A program made the translations under genes and the position numbers. Shown in pieces: positions 20,310-29,354 of a stretch of 64,000 nt of DNA (its first letter is position 1; every line of letters starts with the position of its first letter). The stretch comes from an uncultured Pelagibacteraceae bacterium. Its GTDB lineage: Bacteria; Pseudomonadota; Alphaproteobacteria; Pelagibacterales; AG-422-B15. The notes under the pieces are model-generated. The model made no database searches, had not been told where the DNA came from, and saw only the letters and a list, made by a program, of their open reading frames with translations. Location of the stretch: assembly GCA_902523455.1 (NCBI GenBank), contig CABYZG010000001.1, positions 187,023 through 251,022 of the forward strand. Direction: 5' to 3'.

Positions 20310-21327
20310 GATAAAGATTAAGATAGAAAATTTGTATAAAATTTTTGGATCAAGACCAAGAGAGTACACAGACATAGTTAGAGATGGTGTTGATAAAGAC
20401 GAGTTATTATCAAAATATAATCATGTTCTTGGGTTGGATAATATTTCTCTAGATATCAAGGAGCATTCAATACAAGTTGTAATGGGATTATCAGGGTCAG
20501 GAAAATCTACTTTGATAAGACACATTAATAGATTGATTGAGCCAACCGAGGGAACGGTCACAGTTGATGGAGAGGATATTACTAAACTTAATAAAATGGA
20601 TCTTCTAGAGTTTAGAAGAAATAAAACAGGGATGGTTTTTCAACGCTTTGCACTATTTCCTCATCAAAATATATTAGACAATGTCCAGTTTGGATTGAGC
20701 ATAAAAAATCTAGATAAGTCAGACTCTATAGAAAGAGCAATGTACTGGATCGAAAAAGTTGGTTTAACCGGTTTTGAAAATAAATTCCCAAATCAATTAT
20801 CAGGAGGAATGCAGCAAAGAGTAGGTTTAGCTAGGGCGTTAGCTACTGATCCAGATATATTGCTAATGGACGAAGCCTTTAGTGCGCTTGATCCATTAAT
20901 AAGAACTGATATGCAGGACCAATTACTGGACTTACAAAAGAATTTAAATAAAACAATTATGTTCATAACTCATGACCTCGATGAGGCACTAAAATTAGGC
21001 GACCGAATAGCTATACTCAATGGCGGAAAACTTGTTCAAGATGGAAATGCAGAGGAAATTCTTTTAAAACCCGCTGATCAATATGTGGCCAATTTTGTTA
21101 AGGATGTTAATCGTATAAAGGTTTTAAAAATCAAGACAATTCTTGACCAAGGAGGTGAACGAGCAAATTCTAATCCAACTGTAAACGTAAATGATAGTAT
21201 TGAAAATTGCTTGCCGGCAATACTTGAAAGTCAATCCGGTCTTAACGTAATTGATGAGAAAAACAATTTTGTTGGCTCAGTATCAAAAAACAAAATTATA
21301 GATATTTTGCAAAAATCTAAGGATTAA
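20302..21327 (+). CDS. ProV-type ABC transporter ATPase
   Basis: A 341-residue ATPase: Walker A GLSGSGKSTLIRHINRLIEP, Q-loop GMVFQRFALFPHQNI, signature LSGGMQQRVGLARALATDP, Walker B ILLMDEAFSALDPL and switch FITHDLDEA. A C-terminal region (residues about 275-341) has the length of a shortened CBS-type regulatory domain. The start was placed at ATG 20302, which overlaps the permease stop by 8 bases and gives the family N-terminus; the frame remains open upstream but only inside the permease gene. It powers osmolyte uptake with the two preceding proteins. Confidence 0.93.
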   Translation: MSEIKIKIENLYKIFGSRPREYTDIVRDGVDKDELLSKYNHVLGLDNISLDIKEHSIQVVMGLSGSGKSTLIRHINRLIEPTEGTVTVDGEDITKLNKMDLLEFRRNKTGMVFQRFALFPHQNILDNVQFGLSIKNLDKSDSIERAMYWIEKVGLTGFENKFPNQLSGGMQQRVGLARALATDPDILLMDEAFSALDPLIRTDMQDQLLDLQKNLNKTIMFITHDLDEALKLGDRIAILNGGKLVQDGNAEEILLKPADQYVANFVKDVNRIKVLKIKTILDQGGERANSNPTVNVNDSIENCLPAILESQSGLNVIDEKNNFVGSVSKNKIIDILQKSKD

Positions 21328-21342
21328 TTCTACTAAATTTTT

Positions 21343-23751
21343 TTATTGCCTTAAATTTTTACCGGTTTGGTCATAACAAGCATTATCAACAATTGAGGCA
21401 TTATAAAACTCTCCATTTATTTCAACTTGCAAAACTTCTTTGGATTTTAATAAATCATTGTTCAAGTATGCAAAAGCAATACTTTTTTGCACATAGTGGC
21501 CGAAGCCTCCAGATGTTACATATCCGATACATACTTCATTCTGCATAACAGCTTCATTGCTAGTCACATCTATGTTGTCAGTTTCAATTACCAAGGAAAA
21601 TAATCTGTGATTGCTATCATCTTTAACTGCAGCGTCTTTACCAATAAAATCTTTATCCCAATTTATAAATGCAGAAAGGCCAGTTTCTTTTGGAGTATAG
21701 TCAGGTCTAAAATCTAGTGTCCATGCGCCCCAATTTTTTTCTAGTCTCATAGACATCAAAGCTCTTCCGCCAAAAGGTTTAATGTTGAATTCTTCTCCTG
21801 CATCCTCAATAGCCTCATACAGCTTGATTTGATAGTGTGGAGCTACATATATTTCATATCCCAATTCTCCAGTAAATGACAACCGGTTGACTAATGCAGG
21901 AACACCAGCAACAAACATTTGTCTAGAATCTCTAAATTTAAATGACTCATTAGAAACATCTTCTCTTACCAATAATTGCAGTAAATTTCTAGACTTTGGG
22001 CCAGAAATAGCAAGGCCGTGATAATCATCAGATCTGTTTTTATAAATGACCTCATATTGATCTAGATGTTGTTCAAACCATCGTCGATGCATTTCCTGAG
22101 CGGCACCAGATCCATAAACCATAAAATGATTTTCACTAATACACGAAACTGTAAGGTCCCCATATAATTTACCTTTTTTAGATAGCATTGGACTTAGTGC
22201 TATGCGTCCAACTTTAGGTATTCTACCTGCCAAAATATAATCCAAAAATTTTCTTGAGTCTTTTCCCTTAAATTCATGTTTAGAAAAATTAGCAATCTCT
22301 GTTACTCCAACGTTTTCTCTTACATTTTTTACTTCATTTGAAACATAGTTATGGGATCGAGAGCGCTTGATAGTTGGTTCTTCGTAAGCATCATCAGGAT
22401 TATCAGCAAACCATAGAACATTTTCGAGTCCAAAGCTGTCACCCATAACTGCTCCCATGTTAACGAAGCGATCATATAAAGCTGTAGTTTTTTGTTTCCT
22501 TCCTTTTGGCAAAGTCTCATTTGGAAATGTCATAATAAATCTTCGTTCATAATTTTCAGATGATTTAATTGTTCCATAATGTGGAGATGCATAATCACCA
22601 AACCGTGCGACATCCATCGCCCAAACATCTATGGAAGGTTCACCATCAATAATCCATTCTGCAATACATTTGCCAACACCTCCTCCTTGACAGAACCCGG
22701 CCATAACACCGACTGCTACCCAATAATTTCTCATACCTGGAACTGGTCCAATGAGAGGATTTCCATCAGGACCAAATGTAAAAGGGCCGTTAACAATATT
22801 TTTAATTCCTGCTTTTTCCAAAGCTGGCATTCTCTCAAAACCAATGACTAATCGATCTTGAATATTTTCTAATTTTGGTTCCAACAGTTCATGTCCAAAA
22901 TCTAATGGGGTTCCCTGAACTTTCCAAGGAGTAGACTTATGTTCATATGTGCCAAGCAACATGCCTTGTCCTTCTTGTCTAAAATAGATATTACCATCAA
23001 AATCAGTTCCAACTGGTAGCCTTGTTCCCTTAGGCATCGCTGCTATTTCTGGAATTGTATCAGTGATTAAATAATGATGCTCCATTGGCTGTACAGGCAA
23101 ATTTAATCCAGCAAGTTTACTGACCTCTCTCGCCCAAAGTCCTGCAGCATTAATTACAATTTCTGTATGAATATTGCCCTTATCAGTAAACACATCCCAG
23201 GTTCCATCTTCTCTTTGCTTAGTGTCTTTAACCTCAGTATTTGTGTAATAGTTAGCGCCATGAACTTTTGCAGATTTTGCAAATGCATATGTGACACCTG
23301 ATGGATCTACTTCTCCATCGATCGGATCCCACAAAGCTGAAATATATTTATTGGGATCGATAAGAGGATTTTTTTTTGCAACCTCCTCTAATGAGATAAA
23401 CTCTTGATCAAGACCCATATATCTGGCTTTTGTTCTTTCTCTTTTAAGATAATCAGACCAAACTTCATTAGAGGCTAAATAAAACCCTCCACTTGGTTTA
23501 AAGCCAACTGAATGACCTGAAGTCTCTTCAATTTCCTTGTACAAGTTTATTGTATATGCCATCAGTCTGGATATGTTTGGATCTGAAGAAATGACATGAA
23601 CGTTTCCTGCGGCATGCCATGAGGATCCTGCTGTTAATTCTTTTCGCTCAAGGAGAACGCAGTCCTTCACCCCAAACTTTGCTAAATGGAAAAGAATAGA
23701 GCAACCTACAACTCCCCCGCCAATAACAACAACTTTAGCATGAGTTTGCAT
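21343..23751 (-). CDS. Dimethylglycine dehydrogenase-type flavoenzyme (FAD + GcvT domains)
   Basis: An 802-residue two-part enzyme. The N-terminal DAO domain has VVVIGGGVVGCSILFHLAKFG and SSWHAAGN, where His46 sits at the usual covalent FAD-His position. The C-terminal half is a GcvT-like tetrahydrofolate domain (GLAISGPKSRNLLQLL, FTGELGYEIYV). Such enzymes demethylate dimethylglycine or sarcosine and pass the one-carbon unit to folate. It follows the betaine methyltransferase gene by 2 bases; that enzyme produces dimethylglycine, so dimethylglycine is the most likely substrate. Sarcosine dehydrogenase is the alternative. Confidence 0.87.
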   Translation of the reverse strand: MQTHAKVVVIGGGVVGCSILFHLAKFGVKDCVLLERKELTAGSSWHAAGNVHVISSDPNISRLMAYTINLYKEIEETSGHSVGFKPSGGFYLASNEVWSDYLKRERTKARYMGLDQEFISLEEVAKKNPLIDPNKYISALWDPIDGEVDPSGVTYAFAKSAKVHGANYYTNTEVKDTKQREDGTWDVFTDKGNIHTEIVINAAGLWAREVSKLAGLNLPVQPMEHHYLITDTIPEIAAMPKGTRLPVGTDFDGNIYFRQEGQGMLLGTYEHKSTPWKVQGTPLDFGHELLEPKLENIQDRLVIGFERMPALEKAGIKNIVNGPFTFGPDGNPLIGPVPGMRNYWVAVGVMAGFCQGGGVGKCIAEWIIDGEPSIDVWAMDVARFGDYASPHYGTIKSSENYERRFIMTFPNETLPKGRKQKTTALYDRFVNMGAVMGDSFGLENVLWFADNPDDAYEEPTIKRSRSHNYVSNEVKNVRENVGVTEIANFSKHEFKGKDSRKFLDYILAGRIPKVGRIALSPMLSKKGKLYGDLTVSCISENHFMVYGSGAAQEMHRRWFEQHLDQYEVIYKNRSDDYHGLAISGPKSRNLLQLLVREDVSNESFKFRDSRQMFVAGVPALVNRLSFTGELGYEIYVAPHYQIKLYEAIEDAGEEFNIKPFGGRALMSMRLEKNWGAWTLDFRPDYTPKETGLSAFINWDKDFIGKDAAVKDDSNHRLFSLVIETDNIDVTSNEAVMQNEVCIGYVTSGGFGHYVQKSIAFAYLNNDLLKSKEVLQVEINGEFYNASIVDNACYDQTGKNLRQ

Positions 23752-23753
23752 TC

Positions 23754-24794
23754 TTAAGGTGTGAATTCTTTATTTACCTGCTTAAGAGTTTCGTCTGTTC
23801 CATGGTGAAAATGTTTTCTCATGTCCGGCATATATTTCATCGAAATTGGTTTTTTACCAACTGCAACTGACATTTCTCTCACGTGATGTGCTTCGGCGCC
23901 ACAACAAATTCCAATAAAGTTGATATTTTTTTCCATACAGTCTGCAGCAAATTTAGCCATTTCAAAACGATTACAAAAAAGATTATCCAAGGCTACAGGA
24001 AATGCATTATTTCCAGGAATACAATCACATCCATCATCAGAAATATTTAAAAAACCAGGTTCCTTTTCTGTTGTTCGATAAGGCACTGGCAATCCAGCAA
24101 CATGGCAAGATACTTTATCTCTTACTTTTTCTAGAAGTTTCATAGTCATATCTGGCCCTCTATAACAGTTTAAACCAACGACATTTGCACCCAAGTCTTC
24201 CATCATTTTACATGCATCTTCAGGTGTATGTCCTTCTCTTGTCTTATCTCCCCTGGGTATCGCAAAATTTGTAACTGCAATCATGCCTTCATCTTTGATT
24301 GCTTTTAGAGCAATTTTCATTTCCTCAGTCCAATTAATTGTCTCAGCGACAATAAAATCAACTCCCGCTTCCTTTGCCCACGCCACTTGTTCCTCATACA
24401 TTTTCTGACATTGAATAAGAGATTGTTTATCATTTGGATCATAAATATTTGTATTTGCTACATCTCCACAAACCATAAGATCTAAATCTTTATATTCATT
24501 AGCTGCATCTTTTGCAATTTGAAGAGCATTTTTCTGTAAAGACTCTAATAAATGTTCTTTCCCAATTATTCTTAATTTTTCTCTATGGCCATAATAAGTG
24601 AAAGCTTGGACAACATCAGATCCTGCTCTTATAAATTCTCTATGTAATTGAGTAACAACTTCTGGGTGCTCTAAAACAACTTCAGGAACAAATCCTCCTG
24701 CGGATAAGTAACCTCTTCGTTCCATGGCGAATAAATAACCTTCAGCACAAATGATTGGTCCCTCATTTAATCTCGTTATCAGATCTTTTTTCAT
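23754..24794 (-). CDS. bhmT: Betaine-homocysteine S-methyltransferase
   Basis: A 346-residue homocysteine methyltransferase. The zinc ligands are Cys210 in GLNCYRGP and Cys297-Cys298 in GICCGAEAHH, matching the human BHMT pattern (217, 299, 300). It transfers a methyl from glycine betaine to homocysteine, giving methionine and dimethylglycine. An AGGAGTG ribosome site precedes the ATG. It lies between dddP (111-bp gap) and the dimethylglycine dehydrogenase (2-bp gap). DMSP can serve as methyl donor for some enzymes of this family, which would fit the DddP neighbour, but this cannot be read from sequence. Confidence 0.9.
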   Translation of the reverse strand: MKKDLITRLNEGPIICAEGYLFAMERRGYLSAGGFVPEVVLEHPEVVTQLHREFIRAGSDVVQAFTYYGHREKLRIIGKEHLLESLQKNALQIAKDAANEYKDLDLMVCGDVANTNIYDPNDKQSLIQCQKMYEEQVAWAKEAGVDFIVAETINWTEEMKIALKAIKDEGMIAVTNFAIPRGDKTREGHTPEDACKMMEDLGANVVGLNCYRGPDMTMKLLEKVRDKVSCHVAGLPVPYRTTEKEPGFLNISDDGCDCIPGNNAFPVALDNLFCNRFEMAKFAADCMEKNINFIGICCGAEAHHVREMSVAVGKKPISMKYMPDMRKHFHHGTDETLKQVNKEFTP

Positions 24795-24845
24795 GAATGC
24801 ACTCCTAATTTATTCAAACAATAAATAAAAAATTATACCTAATTT

Positions 24846-24874
24846 AATATTCTGTCGAATTAAAAAAATGACAA
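24846..24874 (-). promoter_or_regulatory. Candidate internal promoter upstream of betaine-homocysteine methyltransferase
   Basis: On the minus strand TTGTCA, 17 bases, AATATT: a good -35 box and a modest -10 box (4 of 6). It lies in the 111-bp gap after dddP, the longest gap inside this otherwise tight operon. It would let the methyltransferase and dehydrogenase be expressed without the upstream genes. Weak evidence in AT-rich DNA. Confidence 0.3.
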
Positions 24875-24905
24875 GGCTATTCTTTTTTGGAATGAATAAG
24901 CATTT

Positions 24906-26276
24906 CTAATTTGAAAACAAACGCTCATCAAGCGGATAAGTAGAAATCGTTTCGTAACCATTATTTGTTACGACACCCTGATCCTCAAGCTTGACCATGT
25001 GGTCCCCATTAACTTCACCCACCAAAGCCTCGACACAAAGAGTCAGTCCTGGTTCCAGAACAGCGTCAAAGGCATTTTTAACCAAACGGTCTGGGTAGGC
25101 GATCAATGGCCATTCGTCACACATCCCGACACCATGCATAGGTGATGAATACTTGAGCGCCTGATACTTGTCCTGCAACACGTGCAAAGAATGAGTTAAG
25201 TCTTCCATGTGGAGGCCGGGCTTGAGAAGCCTTGTGTTATAGCGAATGTGTTCTACTGCCTCTGCATAACTCTCGCGCATATTAGCTGGCGCTAAACTAT
25301 CTCCAATCCACCAGGTACGACTGAGATCTGCACAAATCCCATAGGGGCCGATCAAATCAGTATCAAAAGCAAGAATTTCGTTCTCAGATATGATCCTTGG
25401 CCCACATTCTTGAAACCATGGGTTGGTGCGTGGCCCTGAAGTAAGCAGTCTTGTCTCAATCCACTCGCCGCCTCTTTTAATATTTTCTGCATGGAGTACC
25501 GCCCAAACATCATCCTCTGTCACACCACCTTTTGGAATTTCTGCGCGTGCAAACTCCTCCATAACTGCCATCGAGCGTTCACAAGAATAAATAGAACAGC
25601 GCATTGCTCGTAATTCGTGCTCGGTTTTGATAGCTCGTGCACGTTCTGTCACTTCCTCACCGTCACAGTACTCAAGCCCTGCTCGACGGACCGCATCTAA
25701 ACCTGCAGGCTGAATTTTGTCTATACCGACTTGTGTACAACCTGGAGCGTGAGTGGCAATTAAGTCTAGTACCTCAGCTGCGAAAGCGTCAGCTGCTGGC
25801 CCAATCCGGTCACCACGGGCGAAGTAAAACATGTCCGCACCTGAGCGGCTCTCCCGAACAAGTGGATTGTATTGGGCGAGGAATGGTGCGTTTTTATAAT
25901 CCCAGAGTACCATATACCCATCAGCACAAAGCAAGCACGCCCGGAACGGATTGTGGGTGTTCCACAACTGCATATTTGTCGTGTCAGTTGCATAACGAAT
26001 ATTAAGGGGATCAAACATCAATAAGCCCCCATAACCCCTGGCTACAATTGCATCAGTCAAGCGTTTGTGTCTGGCTTTGCGCATCTCAGTCAGATCTGGC
26101 AATATAAGCCCTGCATCTTGCCATTCAGCATAGGCTAATGCAGTTGGGCCAATTTCGACACGATCGCCATCATTGATTGTTCCATCGCCCAGATGCACCC
26201 CCTGGCTTGGGTCTATCTTATGATTATCGCTGTAGTAATTATTTATATTTGGTAATATTTTACGATTTATCTTCAT
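24906..26276 (-). CDS. dddP: DddP, M24-family DMSP lyase
   Basis: A 456-residue protein of the creatinase/aminopeptidase P (M24) fold, recognised as DddP. It splits dimethylsulfoniopropionate to acrylate and dimethyl sulfide. Metal ligands Asp305, Asp307, Asp317, His381, Glu416, Glu431 and the catalytic Asp387 all lie exactly ten residues after the positions I recall for the Ruegeria lacuscaerulensis enzyme (295, 297, 307, 371, 406, 421, 377). Family signatures LMFDPLNIRYATDTTNMQLW and RGGEWIETRLL are intact. GC is near 48% in sampled lines against roughly 18-28% in neighbouring genes, so recent transfer is likely. The first ten residues are an AT-rich extension. Confidence 0.93.
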   Translation of the reverse strand: MKINRKILPNINNYYSDNHKIDPSQGVHLGDGTINDGDRVEIGPTALAYAEWQDAGLILPDLTEMRKARHKRLTDAIVARGYGGLLMFDPLNIRYATDTTNMQLWNTHNPFRACLLCADGYMVLWDYKNAPFLAQYNPLVRESRSGADMFYFARGDRIGPAADAFAAEVLDLIATHAPGCTQVGIDKIQPAGLDAVRRAGLEYCDGEEVTERARAIKTEHELRAMRCSIYSCERSMAVMEEFARAEIPKGGVTEDDVWAVLHAENIKRGGEWIETRLLTSGPRTNPWFQECGPRIISENEILAFDTDLIGPYGICADLSRTWWIGDSLAPANMRESYAEAVEHIRYNTRLLKPGLHMEDLTHSLHVLQDKYQALKYSSPMHGVGMCDEWPLIAYPDRLVKNAFDAVLEPGLTLCVEALVGEVNGDHMVKLEDQGVVTNNGYETISTYPLDERLFSN

Positions 26277-26284
26277 TTTATTAA

Positions 26285-27427
26285 TTAAGGATTAATTCTA
26301 TTCAAATAATTTAATCTACCTACGATCTCATCCCTATCAATATAATATCCTTGGAGGTGTCTATTACCTGAATTGGCATCGTATTCTTTTCTGCCATGCA
26401 AGACTCTTCTGTTATTAAAGCTAAAAATATCTCCAGCTTCTAATCTGAAATTGATTTCAAACATAGGGTCATGTAGCAATGAAAGAAGTTTACGATATGC
26501 TTCATAGAAGCTATCCATAACTTCAGGACTGCAATCCATTATTCCCATATAAGCAACGCTGAACCGTATATCATTAAAATCATTGTTGTGATCTAGAGTA
26601 AATATGGGTTTATGCATTACTCTAATTGTGTTTGCGGTGTAATCTCTATTTACAAATTTTACAGGTGTATCAAGAAGAATCTTGAAATATTCAGTAAAAT
26701 TTTCTTTCATATAGCTTGCAACTTTAAATCCATCTAACGCAACTGATTCACCACCGGTTGCATCGTTTATTAAACAATGAAGGAACTGGTAGCCAGGAGC
26801 AATTTCATAATATGGTAAGTCGATGTGATTTCTTAGAGCTGCAGCTGTATATGCTGAATTATTTGGATTAGGAATGTCGATTACTTCAAATGGTGTTTTA
26901 AAAAAAGTTTCTCTATGATGACTTATATTAGATAGAACATCAAAACCTGACTCTTTTTCAGTGGGTGCATTTTTTACAATTGAAATGCCCTTATAGTGAA
27001 GTTGTTCTAACCATTTTTTTATTCCTTCATCTCCACTAATAATTTCTTGATAATCTATTTGAATATCTTCAAAATTTGATTGCATACTATTATCCCACAA
27101 AAAATAAGGTGAACTATATTTTTTCTTACTTTTCATCGTGTAACAGTTATGTCGAAGCCATTCGACGTCATAGTGACTTATATGGCCTCCTTCACTCCAC
27201 TGAATCTCCAACTGCCCTTTATCATTTATTGTAAACGCTTTTGGGTAAATATTTTCTGAAACATTTAGCAAGTTAAAGGTTCTCTCCCTTGCAGTAGGGT
27301 GAACTTCTGATGGACAATTATCCCTTAACCATAAAAAATTAAATTTACTCTGCTCACCATCACTCCAATCAATTAGAATCGATTTACCATTCTTTTTTAA
27401 TGATGATATTGATGGATTCTCATTCAT
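26285..27427 (-). CDS. Gamma-butyrobetaine dioxygenase-like 2-oxoglutarate oxygenase
   Basis: A 380-residue TauD/BBOX-family enzyme. The iron triad is His201 and Asp203 in NHIDLPYYE and His344 in RVLHGRKEY; Arg356 binds 2-oxoglutarate. These lie almost exactly where human BBOX1 has them (202, 204, 347, 360). The N-terminal DUF971-like domain keeps WLRDNC with Cys38, but the next zinc ligands (Cys40 and Cys43 in BBOX1) are Ser40 and His43. It should hydroxylate gamma-butyrobetaine to L-carnitine, and the next upstream genes degrade carnitine. Eight bases separate it from dddP. Confidence 0.82.
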   Translation of the reverse strand: MNENPSISSLKKNGKSILIDWSDGEQSKFNFLWLRDNCPSEVHPTARERTFNLLNVSENIYPKAFTINDKGQLEIQWSEGGHISHYDVEWLRHNCYTMKSKKKYSSPYFLWDNSMQSNFEDIQIDYQEIISGDEGIKKWLEQLHYKGISIVKNAPTEKESGFDVLSNISHHRETFFKTPFEVIDIPNPNNSAYTAAALRNHIDLPYYEIAPGYQFLHCLINDATGGESVALDGFKVASYMKENFTEYFKILLDTPVKFVNRDYTANTIRVMHKPIFTLDHNNDFNDIRFSVAYMGIMDCSPEVMDSFYEAYRKLLSLLHDPMFEINFRLEAGDIFSFNNRRVLHGRKEYDANSGNRHLQGYYIDRDEIVGRLNYLNRINP

Positions 27428-27430
27428 ATC

Positions 27431-28405
27431 TTATTTAAATGTATTATATTTTCTGTCCCAATTCGGAAACTTACCTTTTTGATTCTTATTTAAAGTTTTC
27501 ATAATTTCAATCAAAAACAAATCTCTTTGTTTTTCTAATTCTTTAATATTGAATTTTCCTGCTTGTTTTTTTGTTCCTGAAACCATTGCTTTTTTAAGTT
27601 TGTTGGTTAATTCAGGTGCTTTCAATTTTGTCCAAGGGAGTTTTAGTGCAGGACCAAATTGTTCCAGCATGTGTTTCATGCCAGTTTCTCCACCAGCTAA
27701 ATGGAACGTTAAACAAACCCCCATAAAAGCCCATCTCAATCCAGGACCATAAACAATTGCATCATCAACTTCATCCGTTGATGCTACCCCGTCATTTATA
27801 ATATGCAATGCTTCACGCCATAACGCTTCTTGTAGTCTGTCTGAAATATATCCTTCTATTTCTTTTTGAACAATAAGTGGTCGCATTCCAATATGTTCAT
27901 ATAATTTTTTTAATTTTTTAACACTTATATGACTAGTTTTCTTGCCAGCTACAATCTCTACTAGAGGTAATAAGTATACAGGATTAAATGGATGTCCTAT
28001 TAAAACTCTCTCAGGAAACTTACAAGCTGATTGAATTTTCGATGGCAATAAGCCTGACGAACTAGATGCAATTATAACTCTCTTATCAACTAGATTATCA
28101 ATTTGTTTTAGAATATTTTTTTTAATCTTTTCGTTTTCTGGTGCATTCTCTTGAACAAAAGTTGTGTCCTTCAATGCACCAGGTAATTTTGAATAGACCT
28201 TAAGATTTCTTAATGAGGCATTTCTATTCAAACCAATTTTCTTTAGGCTTTTAAAAGCAGTTCGAACATTTATTTTTAGCTGCTCACGTGAAACACTATT
28301 AGGGTCATACGCTTTTACAGTATAACCTTTAGCTAGAAATCTTGCAGCCCAGCCTGCACCAATTACTCCAGTACCTACAATAGTGATGACTTTATTTTCT
28401 TTCAA
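27431..28405 (-). CDS. L-carnitine dehydrogenase-type 3-hydroxyacyl dehydrogenase
   Basis: A 324-residue NAD-dependent dehydrogenase with Rossmann motif [21 protein letters not shown] and the catalytic His region [18 protein letters not shown], followed by the C-terminal helical domain. This length and the HPFNP form fit L-carnitine 3-dehydrogenase, which makes 3-dehydrocarnitine. A general 3-hydroxybutyryl-CoA dehydrogenase is the main alternative, but genes for butyrobetaine hydroxylation and beta-keto acid cleavage flank it. Some carnitine dehydrogenases carry a fused C-terminal thioesterase; this one does not. It overlaps the BKACE gene by 4 bases. Confidence 0.82.
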   Translation of the reverse strand: MKENKVITIVGTGVIGAGWAARFLAKGYTVKAYDPNSVSREQLKINVRTAFKSLKKIGLNRNASLRNLKVYSKLPGALKDTTFVQENAPENEKIKKNILKQIDNLVDKRVIIASSSSGLLPSKIQSACKFPERVLIGHPFNPVYLLPLVEIVAGKKTSHISVKKLKKLYEHIGMRPLIVQKEIEGYISDRLQEALWREALHIINDGVASTDEVDDAIVYGPGLRWAFMGVCLTFHLAGGETGMKHMLEQFGPALKLPWTKLKAPELTNKLKKAMVSGTKKQAGKFNIKELEKQRDLFLIEIMKTLNKNQKGKFPNWDRKYNTFK

Positions 28406-29286
28406 ACTTTAAGCCCAAGTTTTTTTCTAGCTTCATCTGGCCCCATAACATTTGCACCAAGATTATTAATTATTGTCGTCGCTTTTTCAACAAGTTGACC
28501 GTTTGAGGCGTATACACCTTTTTCAAGATATAAGTTGTCTTCAAGACCAACTCTAACATTGCCGCCCAAGAGAACCGCTTGAGCAACCATTGGCATTTGA
28601 TGAACCCCAATTCCAAAAGCTGCCCAGTTACTGCCCGATGGTAGCATGTCTACCATGTTTTTCATTGAACCGGTATTAGCTGGCGCCCCATAGGGAATGC
28701 CAAGACAAATTTGAAATAGAGGAGGGCTGTCAAGCAACCCCTCATCGTACATTTGATTTGCAAACCACATATGCCCTGTATCAAAAACTTCTAATTCAGG
28801 TTTTACGCCTAATTCTTGTATTCTTTTTGCACCAATTCTTAATTGTTCAGGAGTACTAACATAAATCATGTTGCCATCACCAAAATTAAGAGTTCCACAA
28901 TCAAGGGAACATATATCTGGTAATATTTCTTCAACGTGACTTAGTCTTTCAATTGCATTAACAAAATCAGTATTAGGTCCGAACTTTAATAGATCATCCT
29001 CAGGTCCAATTTCTATATCACCGCCCATACCGCTAGTAAGATTTATTATGACATTTGTGCCACTATCTTTTATGCGGCTCACAACCTCTTTATAAAGCTT
29101 ATCGTCTCTTGACCCCTTTCCTGTATTTAAATCTCTGACATGGATATGCGCTATGGCAGCTCCAGCTGACGCTGCTTCAATTGCTGCATTAGCAATTTGC
29201 TCTGGCGTCACCGGTATGTTTGGATGTTTGTTGACCGTATCTCCTGATCCAGTAACTGCACATGAAATAATGACGTCTCTGTTCAT
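28402..29286 (-). CDS. Beta-keto acid cleavage enzyme (BKACE/DUF849), probably for dehydrocarnitine
   Basis: A 294-residue BKACE with the zinc site His47-x-His49 in AHIHVRD and Glu249 in VGLEDNL, plus LDCGTLNFG and the LGIPYGAP loop. The family condenses a beta-keto acid with acetyl-CoA, giving acetoacetate and a new acyl-CoA. With dehydrocarnitine the products are betainyl-CoA and acetoacetate. Next to a carnitine dehydrogenase that is the likely substrate. AAGGA precedes the ATG. It is the first gene of the six-gene minus-strand operon and faces the aldehyde dehydrogenase gene across a 68-bp gap. Confidence 0.85.
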   Translation of the reverse strand: MNRDVIISCAVTGSGDTVNKHPNIPVTPEQIANAAIEAASAGAAIAHIHVRDLNTGKGSRDDKLYKEVVSRIKDSGTNVIINLTSGMGGDIEIGPEDDLLKFGPNTDFVNAIERLSHVEEILPDICSLDCGTLNFGDGNMIYVSTPEQLRIGAKRIQELGVKPELEVFDTGHMWFANQMYDEGLLDSPPLFQICLGIPYGAPANTGSMKNMVDMLPSGSNWAAFGIGVHQMPMVAQAVLLGGNVRVGLEDNLYLEKGVYASNGQLVEKATTIINNLGANVMGPDEARKKLGLKV

Positions 29287-29325
29287 ATTTCCTTTACTAG
29301 TGAAAAAAAATTAATTTACAATTAC

Positions 29326-29339
29326 CATACTATAGTATG
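29326..29339. promoter_or_regulatory. 14-nt perfect palindrome in the divergent promoter region
   Basis: CATACTATAGTATG reads the same on both strands and lies in the 68-bp gap between the two island operons. Its centre also holds TATAGT on each strand, one base from the TATAAT -10 consensus. It may therefore be an operator, a shared bidirectional -10 element, or both. Leaders would be about 12 bases (plus) and 36 bases (minus). No regulator gene lies nearby, so the binding protein is unknown. Confidence 0.5.
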
Positions 29340-29354
29340 TAATCATCATCTGAA

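Noticed and set aside
21343..23751. DMSP demethylase (DmdA) as identity of the GcvT-containing protein
   Set aside because: DmdA is a stand-alone GcvT-like protein of about 370 residues; this one has a full FAD-binding DAO domain and lies next to betaine methyltransferase, which fits dimethylglycine dehydrogenase.
24795..24905. Riboswitch (SAM or glycine type) before the betaine methyltransferase gene
   Set aside because: The 111-bp gap is mostly A/T with no GC-paired helices matching known aptamers; only a candidate promoter is visible.
25637..26005. Open frames on both alternative strands inside dddP (for example plus-strand 25637-26005)
   Set aside because: They are shadows caused by the higher GC of dddP. 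They lack recognisable domains, while the dddP frame carries a complete catalytic site.
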